From assembly GCF_038719015.1 (NCBI RefSeq), contig NZ_CP152276.1, positions 506,001 through 570,000 on the forward strand: 64,000 nucleotides of DNA. Direction: 5' to 3'. The position numbers and the translations under genes are program-made. The first letter of the stretch is position 1. Each line of letters starts with the position of its first letter. Of the stretch, positions 9,980 to 18,770 are shown piece after piece. This DNA comes from Nguyenibacter vanlangensis (GTDB lineage Bacteria > Pseudomonadota > Alphaproteobacteria > Acetobacterales > Acetobacteraceae). The notes beneath the pieces were generated by a model. That model searched no databases. It was not told the origin of the DNA and worked only from the letters and a program-made list of their open reading frames with translations.

Positions 9980-10570
9980 TCAGGCCGATTTCATTGCCGA
10001 CGTCAGGGCCTCCAGCACCGCGGCCGGTTCCTTACCTTCCAGCACCGCGACTTCGGCTACGAAACGCTCCTGCGCCGCTTCGAACAGCTTGCGCTCGCTG
10101 AAGCTCCCATCCAGACTGTCGACGTTCCGACGCAGGTCGCGCAGCACCTCGGCGATCTGCACAAGGTCGCCGGAATTGATCTTTTCCTGATAGGCCACGG
10201 CACGGCGTGCCCACATGCCACGGCTGACATGCGGTTTGCCCTTAATGATGGCCATAGCCTTGTCAACGATCTCGCGCGAAACGATTTTGCGCAATCCCGC
10301 CTTACGAGCTTTCGCCAGCGGAATGCGCAAGGTCATCTGATTGCCGGGAAATGAAATCTGGATCATTTCCAGCTTGGTACCCGCGATCTCGTCAACACCG
10401 ATCCTGTCCACGCGTCCAACACCATGGGCAGCATAGACGATCGCGTCGCCTTCACGGAACGGATCTTCGTCCTTGACCTTGGTCTTGGCCTGCGCGGCAG
10501 TTGCGGCGGCGGCGGTACGGGCCATTGCATCGGTCACGCCGCCTTTGGGGGTCGTTCTGAACATGCTCAT
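9980..10570 (-). CDS. carD: CarD family transcription factor (CdnL-type)
   Basis: 196 residues. CarD/CdnL proteins bind the RNA polymerase beta subunit and stabilise open promoter complexes. The CarD_TRCF Tudor-like domain begins near residue 38 (FREGDAIVYAAHGVGRVDRI) and the helical DNA-contact domain follows (IVSREIVDKAMAI onward, ending AEVAVLEGKEP). The frame is open upstream, but ATG 10570 gives the usual family N-terminus and has GGAAC before it; ATG 10564 is possible. It lies 50 bases downstream of the bestrophin gene and ends at a strong terminator. Confidence 0.9.
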   Translation of the reverse strand: MSMFRTTPKGGVTDAMARTAAAATAAQAKTKVKDEDPFREGDAIVYAAHGVGRVDRIGVDEIAGTKLEMIQISFPGNQMTLRIPLAKARKAGLRKIVSREIVDKAMAIIKGKPHVSRGMWARRAVAYQEKINSGDLVQIAEVLRDLRRNVDSLDGSFSERKLFEAAQERFVAEVAVLEGKEPAAVLEALTSAMKSA

Positions 10571-10620
10571 GCGGTTCCGTATACCACATTTTTCATATTC
10601 TGTCTTGATGCGCGAAAATC

Positions 10621-11496
10621 TCAGCCTTGAACGCCACGCACCGGTGGAATCGGGCCGCCCACCGGCTGCCCATCCGGCTGCAACAGGTCGATCTCGATCG
10701 TGCGCGCCATCGTCAGCATCGGCAGCGCATGTGGCGACCGTACGAACGGATTCTGCAGATCGTTTCCGATCTTGTCCAGCGCCACGAACAGCAACCCCAC
10801 CAGAGATGATCCCAGCGGCGTGATCCAACCCAATGTCTGCACCATGGACAACGGCAGCACGACGCAGAACACGTTGGTAACCAGCCGCGGGATCAGAGAA
10901 AATTGGATGGCCAATGGCGTATTGCGAATCCGCTCCAGCCCACCCTGGGCGTTTGCCAGGTCGGATAATATCCGGTCTATCTGCCCGTGTACCGCGCCAT
11001 CGATGCTCTGCCGGGCGACTTCCTCATTCACCGCCAGGCCGATCTGATACAGGATGGCGTTCGGCTGGTTCGTCCAGCCGCTGATTGCCTGGCGCATGGC
11101 GCGCGGCAATAGCCTCCCGACATCTTCCGAGCTGTCCAGCCGCCCCAGCGCGCCGCGCAATGCATAAGGGTAGGCCGCCATCGCCCGGGCCAGATCCGGA
11201 CGGCCGCCCAGCAGCGTGCCGGCCTGCCTGCCGAAAGACCGGCAATTATTGGTAACCGCGCCCCATAATGTCCGCGCCTCCCACCAACGATTATAGGCGG
11301 CCGTGTTCCGCACGCTCAGGAACAGGACAAGCGCCGACCCGATCAATGAGATCGGCAGGGTAGGCTGCTCCATCCAATCCTGATGAAAGACCTGGAACAT
11401 GACGACCACGAACACGTCCCATGCGGCCAGAACGGCCAGTGACAGCAGGCTTTCCCGCATCAGAATGAACAGGCCGATCCTTCGGTCCACTATCAT
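10621..11496 (-). CDS. Bestrophin-like (UPF0187) membrane protein, probable anion channel
   Basis: 291 residues matching bacterial bestrophin homologues: an early helix pair, the conserved RNTAAYNRWWEARTLWG segment near residue 62, and a C-terminal pair with LPLSMVQTLGWITPLGSSLV near residue 210, followed by GNDLQNPF. Bestrophins are pentameric anion or cation channels; bacterial physiological roles are poorly known. It is transcribed toward carD. The ATG at 11496 is the first in frame. Confidence 0.85.
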   Translation of the reverse strand: MIVDRRIGLFILMRESLLSLAVLAAWDVFVVVMFQVFHQDWMEQPTLPISLIGSALVLFLSVRNTAAYNRWWEARTLWGAVTNNCRSFGRQAGTLLGGRPDLARAMAAYPYALRGALGRLDSSEDVGRLLPRAMRQAISGWTNQPNAILYQIGLAVNEEVARQSIDGAVHGQIDRILSDLANAQGGLERIRNTPLAIQFSLIPRLVTNVFCVVLPLSMVQTLGWITPLGSSLVGLLFVALDKIGNDLQNPFVRSPHALPMLTMARTIEIDLLQPDGQPVGGPIPPVRGVQG

Positions 11497-12095
11497 CGCG
11501 GTTCATTGCCTCCTCTGCACGGATTGATGACGCGCGACCCGATCGACGCGTCACGACACCGTGGCTCGCATGACGGCGCAGGAAAGACAATGGCCTGACG
11601 AACCGGATGAATTTTGTGATGATCCCGACATCTTCTGTCGTGGGATGGAAACCGCTCCGGCGGAGATTGAACTCATTCGCCCCCGGATCCTTGATGGGTA
11701 AAGATTTATCGATGGAACAGATCAGGAAAGCGTCGACCGTGGACGTGGCGGGCAGTCCACGCGATGCAGGGCAGGGAGTTGATGCCCGACGGCACACAGA
11801 GCGATGTGCCTATAATCGTGGACTGGTGTATGGATGGCCGGGTTAATATTGACGACCTTGTCACTCCCTAGCTGCCGCTGGAGCGGATCAATGAGAGCTG
11901 CGATCTTGACGAGGCGGGGCGAGAGCATCCGCACTGTGGCCGAGTTCTGAGTCCGTGACGGTCAGCATCCGGTCCGAACGTCGTTGCTGTGACGGCACGA
12001 TCGGCTCCTACAGCCACCTCTCGCAGGTTGCCTTGTTCCCGCCCGATTGTGCATGTGGAGAAGCGCCCACACCGATCGCCCATGTCCTTGCTCGG
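11497..12095. other. 599-base intergenic region, no convincing gene
   Basis: Lies between the divergent bestrophin and RNase T2 genes. Short open frames exist (for example plus strand 11607-11846, 79 codons) but none resembles a protein I know, and none has a clear ribosome site. An imperfect palindrome TCCCGACA/TGTCGTGGGA occurs near 11627-11649. It presumably holds both promoters. Confidence 0.5.
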
Positions 12096-12878
12096 ATGAT
12101 CCGGCGCGCCACCAGGGTGCTGGTGGGGGGATTACTCATCCTGGGGCTGGCCGGTTGTGCCCGAACACCCATACCGGAGGGCAGCGAGGGTATTGCCCTA
12201 CACCCTGCCATGCACGGCGATTTCGGACATTATACGTTGGCCCTGACGTGGCAGCCGGGCTTCTGCGCCCGTGGCGCCGGATGCCTGGCGGACCAACCCC
12301 ATAAGCCATTGATCGGCCTGCATGGCCTCTGGGCCTCGCGCCCGCAGGATCTTGTGGATGCGGACGTTCCCCCGCAGCGCTGGTGGGCGGTCGGCTGCGA
12401 TATTTATGGCGGCCAGGATCATTATGTGCCTGTTCGCATCAGTGATACGACCCGACGGGCATTGGCACAGACAGTCGCACATCTGCGCGATGACCTGGTG
12501 GCGCACGAATATCGTAAGCATGTGCAATGCTTTGGAATGCCGGCTGAAAATTTCTTTCACACGGCCTTGGTCATGCGGGCTCGGCTCGCGGATACGTCAT
12601 TTGGTGTTTATCTCCGCGCTCAGGCCGGCCAGACTGTAACACATGCCGCGCTTCTGGGCGTCTTCCGCGACAGTTTTCACGTCGATATCGATCGGGCCTT
12701 GCAGTTGCAGTGTCAAACCGACCCCAATGGGGTGATTGTCCTGACTCAGCTATGGTTCACGATCCGCCGTCAAAATCTGACGGATTTTCCCCGGCCGGAA
12801 TCCTTCATGCGTTCTCCGCAGTTACAGGACAATTGCCCGGCACGTTTCCAAATCCCCGCTTGGGCTCCCAAAGGCTGA
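12096..12878 (+). CDS. Ribonuclease T2 family lipoprotein
   Basis: 260 residues with a lipoprotein signal (ILGLAGC, lipidated Cys21). The two catalytic segments of T2 RNases are present: CAS I as GLHGLW with His76, and CAS II as HEYRKH (Glu138, Lys141, His142). Several Cys residues suit the disulphide-rich fold. T2 enzymes cut single-stranded RNA through 2',3'-cyclic phosphates, in bacteria usually in the periplasm (compare RNase I). The frame is open upstream from 11955, but only ATG 12096 starts at the signal peptide. The family is sure; anchoring to a membrane rather than soluble periplasmic location is inferred from the lipobox. Confidence 0.85.
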   Translation: MIRRATRVLVGGLLILGLAGCARTPIPEGSEGIALHPAMHGDFGHYTLALTWQPGFCARGAGCLADQPHKPLIGLHGLWASRPQDLVDADVPPQRWWAVGCDIYGGQDHYVPVRISDTTRRALAQTVAHLRDDLVAHEYRKHVQCFGMPAENFFHTALVMRARLADTSFGVYLRAQAGQTVTHAALLGVFRDSFHVDIDRALQLQCQTDPNGVIVLTQLWFTIRRQNLTDFPRPESFMRSPQLQDNCPARFQIPAWAPKG

Positions 12879-12885
12879 CATGCCT

Positions 12886-13305
12886 TTATTCGCCAATGAG
12901 ATGTAGCACGATCTCGCGCCGGTGGGGATGGCGCCGGTGCTCAAACAAATAGAGCCCCTGCCACGTTCCCAGCACCAGCCGTCCATCGGCCACCGGGATC
13001 GAAAGCTGGGTTTGTGTCAACATGGTGCGCAAATGGGCCGGCATGTCGTCGGGCCCTTCATCGTCGTGGATATAGCGCCCAGGCGATTCCGGAACCAGCG
13101 CCTCGAAATACCGCTTGATGTCCTCCAGAACCGTCGGATCCGCATTCTCCTGCACCGTCAGCGACGCAGACGTGTGCCGGCACCAGATCGTCAGCAGGCC
13201 GTTTTCCATGCCGGTATCCGCGACCCACTGGCGGACCGCCTGGGTGAACATCACCAGACCCTTGCCGTGCGTGGCGATGCTCAGACGATGCAGAGCCTGG
13301 CGCAT
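12886..13305 (-). CDS. YjbQ family protein (UPF0047)
   Basis: 139 residues, the full length of the family, with the conserved core CRHTSASLTVQENADP near residue 43, the DDEGPDDMPAHL segment near residue 80 and the closing LGTWQGLYLFEHR. Family members show weak thiamine-phosphate synthase activity when tested, but the true role is unsettled. The gene follows trpS by 9 bases and converges on the RNase T2 gene 7 bases away. Confidence 0.88.
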   Translation of the reverse strand: MRQALHRLSIATHGKGLVMFTQAVRQWVADTGMENGLLTIWCRHTSASLTVQENADPTVLEDIKRYFEALVPESPGRYIHDDEGPDDMPAHLRTMLTQTQLSIPVADGRLVLGTWQGLYLFEHRRHPHRREIVLHLIGE

Positions 13306-13314
13306 GGGTAGCTC

Positions 13315-14310
13315 CTATTTTACGAAACCGACAATATGTTCGGCTTCGCTGACGATCGGTTCGGCAATGGCATTGGCCCGCGCCGCACCGTCGCGCAGAA
13401 CGGACAGAAGGTAATCCGGGGCATCCAGCAGGCGTTTCGTCTCGACGCCGATCGAACAGACCGTCTCGACCAGAATCTCGGTCAGCGCGGCCTTGAACGG
13501 GCCAAAACCCTCCCCGCCATGACGTGCCAGCACATCAGTCACACTCATGTCGGCCAGGGTGGCATAGATTTCAACCAGGTTCCGGGCCTCCGGACGAGTG
13601 TGCAAGCCTTCGATCTCGGTCGGCAGCGGTTCGGAATCCGTCTTGGCCCGGCGGATCTTCAACGCGATCGCGTCCGCGTCGTCCGTCATGTCGATCCGAC
13701 TCTGCGCCGAGGGATCGGATTTTGACATTTTTTTGGTGCCGTCGCGCAGGCTCATGACCCGGGCCGCTCCGGAGGGAATGATGGCCTCGATCTCGGGAAA
13801 GAAATCCGTCCCATAATCATGGTTGAATTTCTGTGCGATATCATTGGCCAGTTCCAGATGCTGGCGCTGGTCGTCACCGACCGGAACACGTGTGGCCTTA
13901 TAGGCCAGAATATCGGCAGCCATCAGGTTGGGATAGACATACAGGCCCGCAGAATGGTTCTCGCGGTCCTTCCCCGCCTTGTCCTTGAACTGCGTCATCC
14001 GATTCAGCCAGCCCAGTCGGGAGACACAGTTGAAAATCCAGGCCAGCCGGGCATGCGCGGACACGGCCGATTGATTGAACAGGATATGGGCTTTCGGATC
14101 GATCCCCGAGGCCAGCAGCACAGCCGTCTGGCCCAGAGTCTGCTGCCGCAGCGCCACCGGGTCCTGCCACACCGTAATTGCATGCAGGTCCACAAGGCAA
14201 AAAATGCACTCGTGATCGCGCTGCAGCGCGATCCAGTTGCGGATTGCACCCAGATAATTGCCAAGATGCGGAATTCCGCTCGGCTGAATGCCGGAAAAAA
14301 TGCGTTGCAT
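13315..14310 (-). CDS. trpS: Tryptophan-tRNA ligase
   Basis: 331-residue class I aminoacyl-tRNA synthetase charging tRNA-Trp. Signature elements: N-terminal [17 protein letters not shown] (HIGH-type motif HLGN), GDDQRQHLE near residue 143 and KKMSKS near residue 195. Length is normal for bacterial TrpRS. yjbQ follows immediately. Confidence 0.97.
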   Translation of the reverse strand: MQRIFSGIQPSGIPHLGNYLGAIRNWIALQRDHECIFCLVDLHAITVWQDPVALRQQTLGQTAVLLASGIDPKAHILFNQSAVSAHARLAWIFNCVSRLGWLNRMTQFKDKAGKDRENHSAGLYVYPNLMAADILAYKATRVPVGDDQRQHLELANDIAQKFNHDYGTDFFPEIEAIIPSGAARVMSLRDGTKKMSKSDPSAQSRIDMTDDADAIALKIRRAKTDSEPLPTEIEGLHTRPEARNLVEIYATLADMSVTDVLARHGGEGFGPFKAALTEILVETVCSIGVETKRLLDAPDYLLSVLRDGAARANAIAEPIVSEAEHIVGFVK

Positions 14311-14576
14311 GAGCGTTCTTTTCAGGCGTTCGCCCCCATCAGGTCAAGCACACATCATATCGGAGCCGCTTGCGGCGGGGGATGAGGTCGATTCAATGAC
14401 CGCCGCGCCGACGATCGAGAACACGGGCACGATATGATTATGCCCGCCGGCAACGCTCACAGGTCGAGAGACAGGAAGGAAATGTCTTCCCGCTGCCGAC
14501 AGATATCAGGCCGCACCACCCCTGGAGAGATTGTACGGCGCGATTGGTCCAGTTGGCCAGTCGGACATGGCTCGCA

Positions 14577-15080
14577 TTATCCCTGCTGCCCCCCCTTGGA
14601 GACGCCCAGCAACTGAATCCTGAAAACCAGCGGACTATCGGCAGGGATGATACCCATCGACCGATGTCCATACCCCAGTTCCGGCGGGACATAGAGCATC
14701 CAGGTGTCGCCGACATGCATCATCGGCAACGCTTCCATCCAGCCTTTGATCACCCCGTCCAGCGGCATTTGCATATAGGCGCCGTGGCCGTGCTGGTCCG
14801 AGCTATCGAAAATACCCCCGTCCGGCAGCCTGCCTTCATAGATGACCATCATCATGTCGCCGACGGCAGGGCTTTCCCCATCCTTCGGGCCCGATTCCAG
14901 TACTTTATAGGCCAGTCCGTCCGGCAGCGTCTTCACGCCGGGTTCCGCCCGGACCTTCGCCATGAACTGCGCAGGCGTCAGTTCGGGTTCATCTTCTTTG
15001 GCTGCGCCGCCACAGCCGGTCAGAGGAAGCAGCAGCGCCGACGCGAGAACGGCGGGAATGAAGCGGGACAGACGTTTCAT
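14577..15080 (-). CDS. FKBP-type peptidyl-prolyl cis-trans isomerase, lipoprotein
   Basis: 167 residues. Lipoprotein signal ending LPLTGCGG, a short linker, then one FKBP domain (about residues 55-160: VGDMMMVIYEGRLPDGGIFDSS, GVIKGWMEALPMMHVGDTW, PPELGYG). It would speed proline isomerisation of exported proteins in the periplasm or at a membrane. ATG 15080 is chosen because GAGG lies 5 bases before it and it begins the signal peptide; the frame is open 13 codons further. An imperfect inverted repeat sits just upstream. Confidence 0.88.
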   Translation of the reverse strand: MKRLSRFIPAVLASALLLPLTGCGGAAKEDEPELTPAQFMAKVRAEPGVKTLPDGLAYKVLESGPKDGESPAVGDMMMVIYEGRLPDGGIFDSSDQHGHGAYMQMPLDGVIKGWMEALPMMHVGDTWMLYVPPELGYGHRSMGIIPADSPLVFRIQLLGVSKGGQQG

Positions 15081-15126
15081 AACACCTCGGTCACGAGTGC
15101 TGAAAAGATCGAAGGTCACTATCCTA

Positions 15127-15155
15127 CCTCCGGAATTCGCAGCGAATCCCGGAGG
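15127..15155. promoter_or_regulatory. Imperfect inverted repeat upstream of the FKBP gene
   Basis: Thirteen paired positions with one mismatch (left arm CCTCCGGAATTCG, right arm CGAATCCCGGAGG, 3-base centre), 47-75 bases upstream of the FKBP start and 110 bases past the argG stop. It could be an operator for the FKBP gene or a terminator hairpin for argG; there is no T-run. Confidence 0.35.
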
Positions 15156-15264
15156 GTGAAAGGTGATTAAAGCGTTGTTTTATATGGCTTTCTGCAAGTT
15201 TGAAACGAGTTTGAAATCTGAACGATCTCAGAGTCGGGCCGCGCTGGGGCGCGTGCTGGCGGGC

Positions 15265-16494
15265 TTACAGCGCGCCGCCGCGCCGCCCGATTTGTGCTCC
15301 CAGCCGCAGCCGCAGTGCATTCAGCTTGATGAAACCCTGGGCATCGGCCTGATTATAGGCGCCTTCATCATCCTCGAACGTCACCACCCGGGTATCGTAC
15401 AAGCTATTGGGGCTTTCACGACCGACGCAGATCACATTGCCCTTGTACAGCTTCAGGCGGACCCGGCCGGTCACCGAATGTTGGCTTTCATCGATCAGGG
15501 CTTGCAGCATCCGCCGTTCGGGTGAGAACCAAAATCCATTATAGATCAATTCGGCATACCGGGGCATCAGGCTGTCTTTCAGATGTCCGGCTTCGCGATC
15601 CAGCGTGATGCTTTCCATGTTGCGGTGGGCGACCAGCAGAATGGTACCGCCCGGTGTTTCATAGATCCCGCGCGATTTCATGCCGACAAAGCGGTTCTCC
15701 ACCAGGTCCAGTCGTCCGATCCCGTTCGTCTTGCCCAATTCGTTCAGGCGCGTCAGCAGGCTGGCGGGCGACATGGTGACACCGTTCAACGCCACCGGGT
15801 CGCCCGAGACGAAGTCGATCGCGATTTCGGTTGCGACATCCGGTGCGGCTTCAGGCGAGATCGTCCTCTGGAACACGATTTCATCCGGTGCCACCGCGGG
15901 ATCTTCCAGGATTTTCCCTTCCGACGACGAGTGCAGCAAATTGGCGTCGACCGAGAATGGAGCCTCGCCGCGCTTGTCCCTGGAGATGGGGATCTGGTGC
16001 TGCTCCGCAAAGGCCAGAAGCTTGGTGCGTGACGTCAGGTCCCACTCGCGCCAGGGCGCGATCACCGTCACGTCGGGCTTCAGCGCATAATAGCTCAGTT
16101 CGAAACGTACCTGGTCGTTGCCCTTTCCTGTGGCGCCATGGGCCACGGCGTCGGCACCGACCGCCTCGGCGATTTCGATCTGGCGCTGCGCGATCAGCGG
16201 TCGGGCGATCGAAGTGCCCAGCAGGTATTGGCCTTCATACAGCGTATTGGCGCGAAACATCGGAAAGACGAAATCCTTCACGAAGGTCTCGCGTAGATCC
16301 TCGACGAAGATCTCTTTCACGCCAAACATCTCGGCCTTCTTGCGGGCAGGCTCCAGTTCCTCGCCCTGGCCCAGGTCCGCCGTAAAGGTCACGACCTCAC
16401 ACCCATAAGTGGTCTGCAACCAGCGGAGGATCACGGACGTATCGAGCCCGCCGGAATAGGCGAGAACGACCTTCTTGACGTCCTTTGCGGCCAT
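15265..16494 (-). CDS. argG: Argininosuccinate synthase
   Basis: 409-residue enzyme joining citrulline and aspartate with ATP in arginine synthesis. The N-terminal PP-loop [13 protein letters not shown], the [13 protein letters not shown] segment near residue 116 and the [16 protein letters not shown] region near residue 360 mark the type 1 enzyme. The frame is open to 16545, but ATG 16494 with GGAG upstream gives the standard [16 protein letters not shown] start. No other arg gene is adjacent. Confidence 0.97.
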   Translation of the reverse strand: MAAKDVKKVVLAYSGGLDTSVILRWLQTTYGCEVVTFTADLGQGEELEPARKKAEMFGVKEIFVEDLRETFVKDFVFPMFRANTLYEGQYLLGTSIARPLIAQRQIEIAEAVGADAVAHGATGKGNDQVRFELSYYALKPDVTVIAPWREWDLTSRTKLLAFAEQHQIPISRDKRGEAPFSVDANLLHSSSEGKILEDPAVAPDEIVFQRTISPEAAPDVATEIAIDFVSGDPVALNGVTMSPASLLTRLNELGKTNGIGRLDLVENRFVGMKSRGIYETPGGTILLVAHRNMESITLDREAGHLKDSLMPRYAELIYNGFWFSPERRMLQALIDESQHSVTGRVRLKLYKGNVICVGRESPNSLYDTRVVTFEDDEGAYNQADAQGFIKLNALRLRLGAQIGRRGGAL

Positions 16495-16640
16495 AGGGGA
16501 AACGCTCCTGTCGTCTAGGCTTGTGTATGATGCGGCGCGACCCACATCCCATCTTGGCGTCCTAGCATCGGATGACGAGCTGTGCCAGCACGCATGCTGG
16601 AATTCCGGGTCCTGACCGCCGCCGCCGCATATCGGCTCCC

Positions 16641-17858
16641 TCAGGCGATCTGGCTGCGTCGTTCACGTTGGCTTTCTGTCCGCAACTGGCCGCATGCCGC
16701 CAGAATGTCGCGACCGCGTGGCATCCGGATGGGGGAGGCAAAACCCGCATCCATCACGATCTGGGCGAATTTCGCCAGTTGTTCACGTGTCGAGGGTTTG
16801 TACACGCTGCCAGGCCATGGATTGAACGGGATCAGGTTGACTTTCGCAGGAATGTCGGCAATCAGCCGCACCAATTCGCGGGCGTCGGCTTCGCTGTCGT
16901 TGATGCCGCGCAGCATGATATATTCGAATGTAATCCGCCGTGCGTTGCTCGCCGCCGGATAGCGGCGGCAGGCGGCGAGCAGTTCCTCGATCGGATATTT
17001 GCGGTTCAGTGGCACGATCTCGTCACGCAGATCATTGCGCACGGCATGCAGCGAGATCGCCAGATTGATCCCCAGCTCGGCGCCGCACTGGTCCATCATC
17101 GGTACCACGCCTGAGGTCGACAACGTGATACGCCGGCGCGACAGCGCAATTCCCTCGCCATCCATGATGATCTTCATGGCCTTGGCGACGTTTCCATAAT
17201 TATACAGAGGCTCGCCCATGCCCATCAGCACGATGGTCGACAGCAGGCGCGGCGTCTCGCCCTTCGGACTGGGCCACTCGCCATAGCTGTCCCGCGCTGC
17301 CATGAACTGTCCGACAATCTCCGCGGCACCCAGGTTGCGGACCAGGCGCTGTGTCCCCGTGTGGCAGAAGGTGCAGGACAGGGTGCAGCCGACTTGCGAT
17401 GAAATGCAGACCGCGCCGCGATCCTCGCGCCGGTCAGGAATATAGACTGTCTCGGCTTCCTGACCATCGCGAAAGCGGAACAGGAATTTGCGAGTTTCAT
17501 CGGTCGAGGTCTGCACGGTCGTGGCCTCCGGCCGGCCTATGACGAACCTTTCGGCCAGCTTGGCCTGCAGCGGCCGGGCGATCGAACTCATCCGCTCGAA
17601 ATCTGTCACCCCCTGGTGATAGATCCAGTGCCAGAGTTGCTTGGTGCGGAATGGCTTCTCACCGATCTCGGCCAGGGCCTGGCCCATTTCCTCGCGCGAC
17701 AGTCCGACCAGGTCGCGCCGCCCATCCGGCAACCGGCCGGTCGGCGGCGCGAACAGTGCCGATTTCGCCAGAATCCGCCTGCGCTCGATATCCGTAAGTG
17801 ACGCGGCCAAGCCGGTTTCGGCAGCGGGCTCGATCATCGGGGCGGTAACGGCGGTCAT
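16641..17858 (-). CDS. rlmN: Dual-specificity 23S rRNA/tRNA adenine C2-methyltransferase RlmN
   Basis: 405-residue radical-SAM enzyme that methylates A2503 of 23S rRNA and A37 of some tRNAs. The iron-sulphur motif reads CTLSCTFC, preceded by [21 protein letters not shown] marks the N-terminal domain and [14 protein letters not shown] the C-terminal half. A catalytic Cys appears in the closing region [11 protein letters not shown] 17858 (MTAVTAPM) is preferred; the frame also has an earlier ATG at 17933. Confidence 0.96.
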   Translation of the reverse strand: MTAVTAPMIEPAAETGLAASLTDIERRRILAKSALFAPPTGRLPDGRRDLVGLSREEMGQALAEIGEKPFRTKQLWHWIYHQGVTDFERMSSIARPLQAKLAERFVIGRPEATTVQTSTDETRKFLFRFRDGQEAETVYIPDRREDRGAVCISSQVGCTLSCTFCHTGTQRLVRNLGAAEIVGQFMAARDSYGEWPSPKGETPRLLSTIVLMGMGEPLYNYGNVAKAMKIIMDGEGIALSRRRITLSTSGVVPMMDQCGAELGINLAISLHAVRNDLRDEIVPLNRKYPIEELLAACRRYPAASNARRITFEYIMLRGINDSEADARELVRLIADIPAKVNLIPFNPWPGSVYKPSTREQLAKFAQIVMDAGFASPIRMPRGRDILAACGQLRTESQRERRSQIA

Positions 17859-17991
17859 GGCCTGGCTATCATCCGGTTGGCATGCCGACGTCACTGCCGG
17901 CAGGTTCTGTGCAGAAACCGAGCTCCCTACCACATTTCCACGACAAAAGGGGAACTTTAGCTTCGTCGTGGAATCGAAGGAATCAGAGGGA

Positions 17992-18747
17992 TCAGGAGGG
18001 GCGCTCAGTCGTATCCAGGCGCGCAGCGATCAGGAATTCCCGATTACCTTCCGGTCCGGTAATCGGGCTGGGCTCGATCCCCAGTACCGTCCAGCCGGGC
18101 AGGGCAGACCACCATTGTCGGATGGTTGCGCACACAGCCTCATGTACAGCGGGATCTCGGACCACGCCCTTGGCCCCGACCGCCTCGCGTCCGGCCTCGA
18201 ATTGGGGTTTGATCAATGCCACCGCCCACGCACCTGGCCGGCAGAGAGCTAATCCGGCCGGCAGGACGGTCCGTAAGCCGATGAAGCTGGCATCACAGAC
18301 CAAGGCATCGATCGGATCCGGAACGATCGACTGGTCCACCGCCCGGGCATTGCATTTTTCCAGCACGACCACGCGCGGATCGCTGCGCAGCTTCCAGGCC
18401 AACTGTCCGTGCCCGACATCGACCGCATAGACACGCGTGGCTCCATGGGTCAGCAATACGTCGGTAAAGCCGCCGGTTGAGGCGCCGATATCCAGGCAGA
18501 TCGCTCCCTTCGCGGGCAGACTGAAACGTGCCAGCGCATGGGCCAACTTGATCCCACCTCGTGATACCCAGGGAAAGTCCTGTCCTTTCAGCAGCAGTGG
18601 TGCGTCCTCGGGTAGCTGGTCGCCGGCTTTGGCCACCCGCCGGTCGCCGGAAAACACGACACCGGCCAGAATCAGCGCCTGCGCCCGATTACGGGTTTCC
18701 ACCAATCCTCGATCAACCAGCATTTGGTCCACCCGCCGCTTGGCCAT
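17992..18747 (-). CDS. tlyA: TlyA family rRNA 2'-O-methyltransferase (S4 plus FtsJ-like domains)
   Basis: 251 residues. N-terminal S4 RNA-binding domain (about 1-60: KRRVDQMLVDRGLVETRNRA), then a Rossmann methyltransferase domain with the SAM motif CLDIGASTGGFTDVLL near residue 85. The family, often called hemolysin A, makes 2'-O-methylcytidine in rRNA in mycobacteria; here the target is inferred only from homology. It follows dxs by 23 bases, an arrangement common in alphaproteobacteria. Confidence 0.92.
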   Translation of the reverse strand: MAKRRVDQMLVDRGLVETRNRAQALILAGVVFSGDRRVAKAGDQLPEDAPLLLKGQDFPWVSRGGIKLAHALARFSLPAKGAICLDIGASTGGFTDVLLTHGATRVYAVDVGHGQLAWKLRSDPRVVVLEKCNARAVDQSIVPDPIDALVCDASFIGLRTVLPAGLALCRPGAWAVALIKPQFEAGREAVGAKGVVRDPAVHEAVCATIRQWWSALPGWTVLGIEPSPITGPEGNREFLIAARLDTTERPS

Positions 18748-18770
18748 GCCGATCGACCCGTCTTTGCCGA

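Noticed and set aside
11607..11846. 79-codon plus-strand frame in the large gap
   Set aside because: No recognisable domain, no clear ribosome site and ordinary chance length in this composition.
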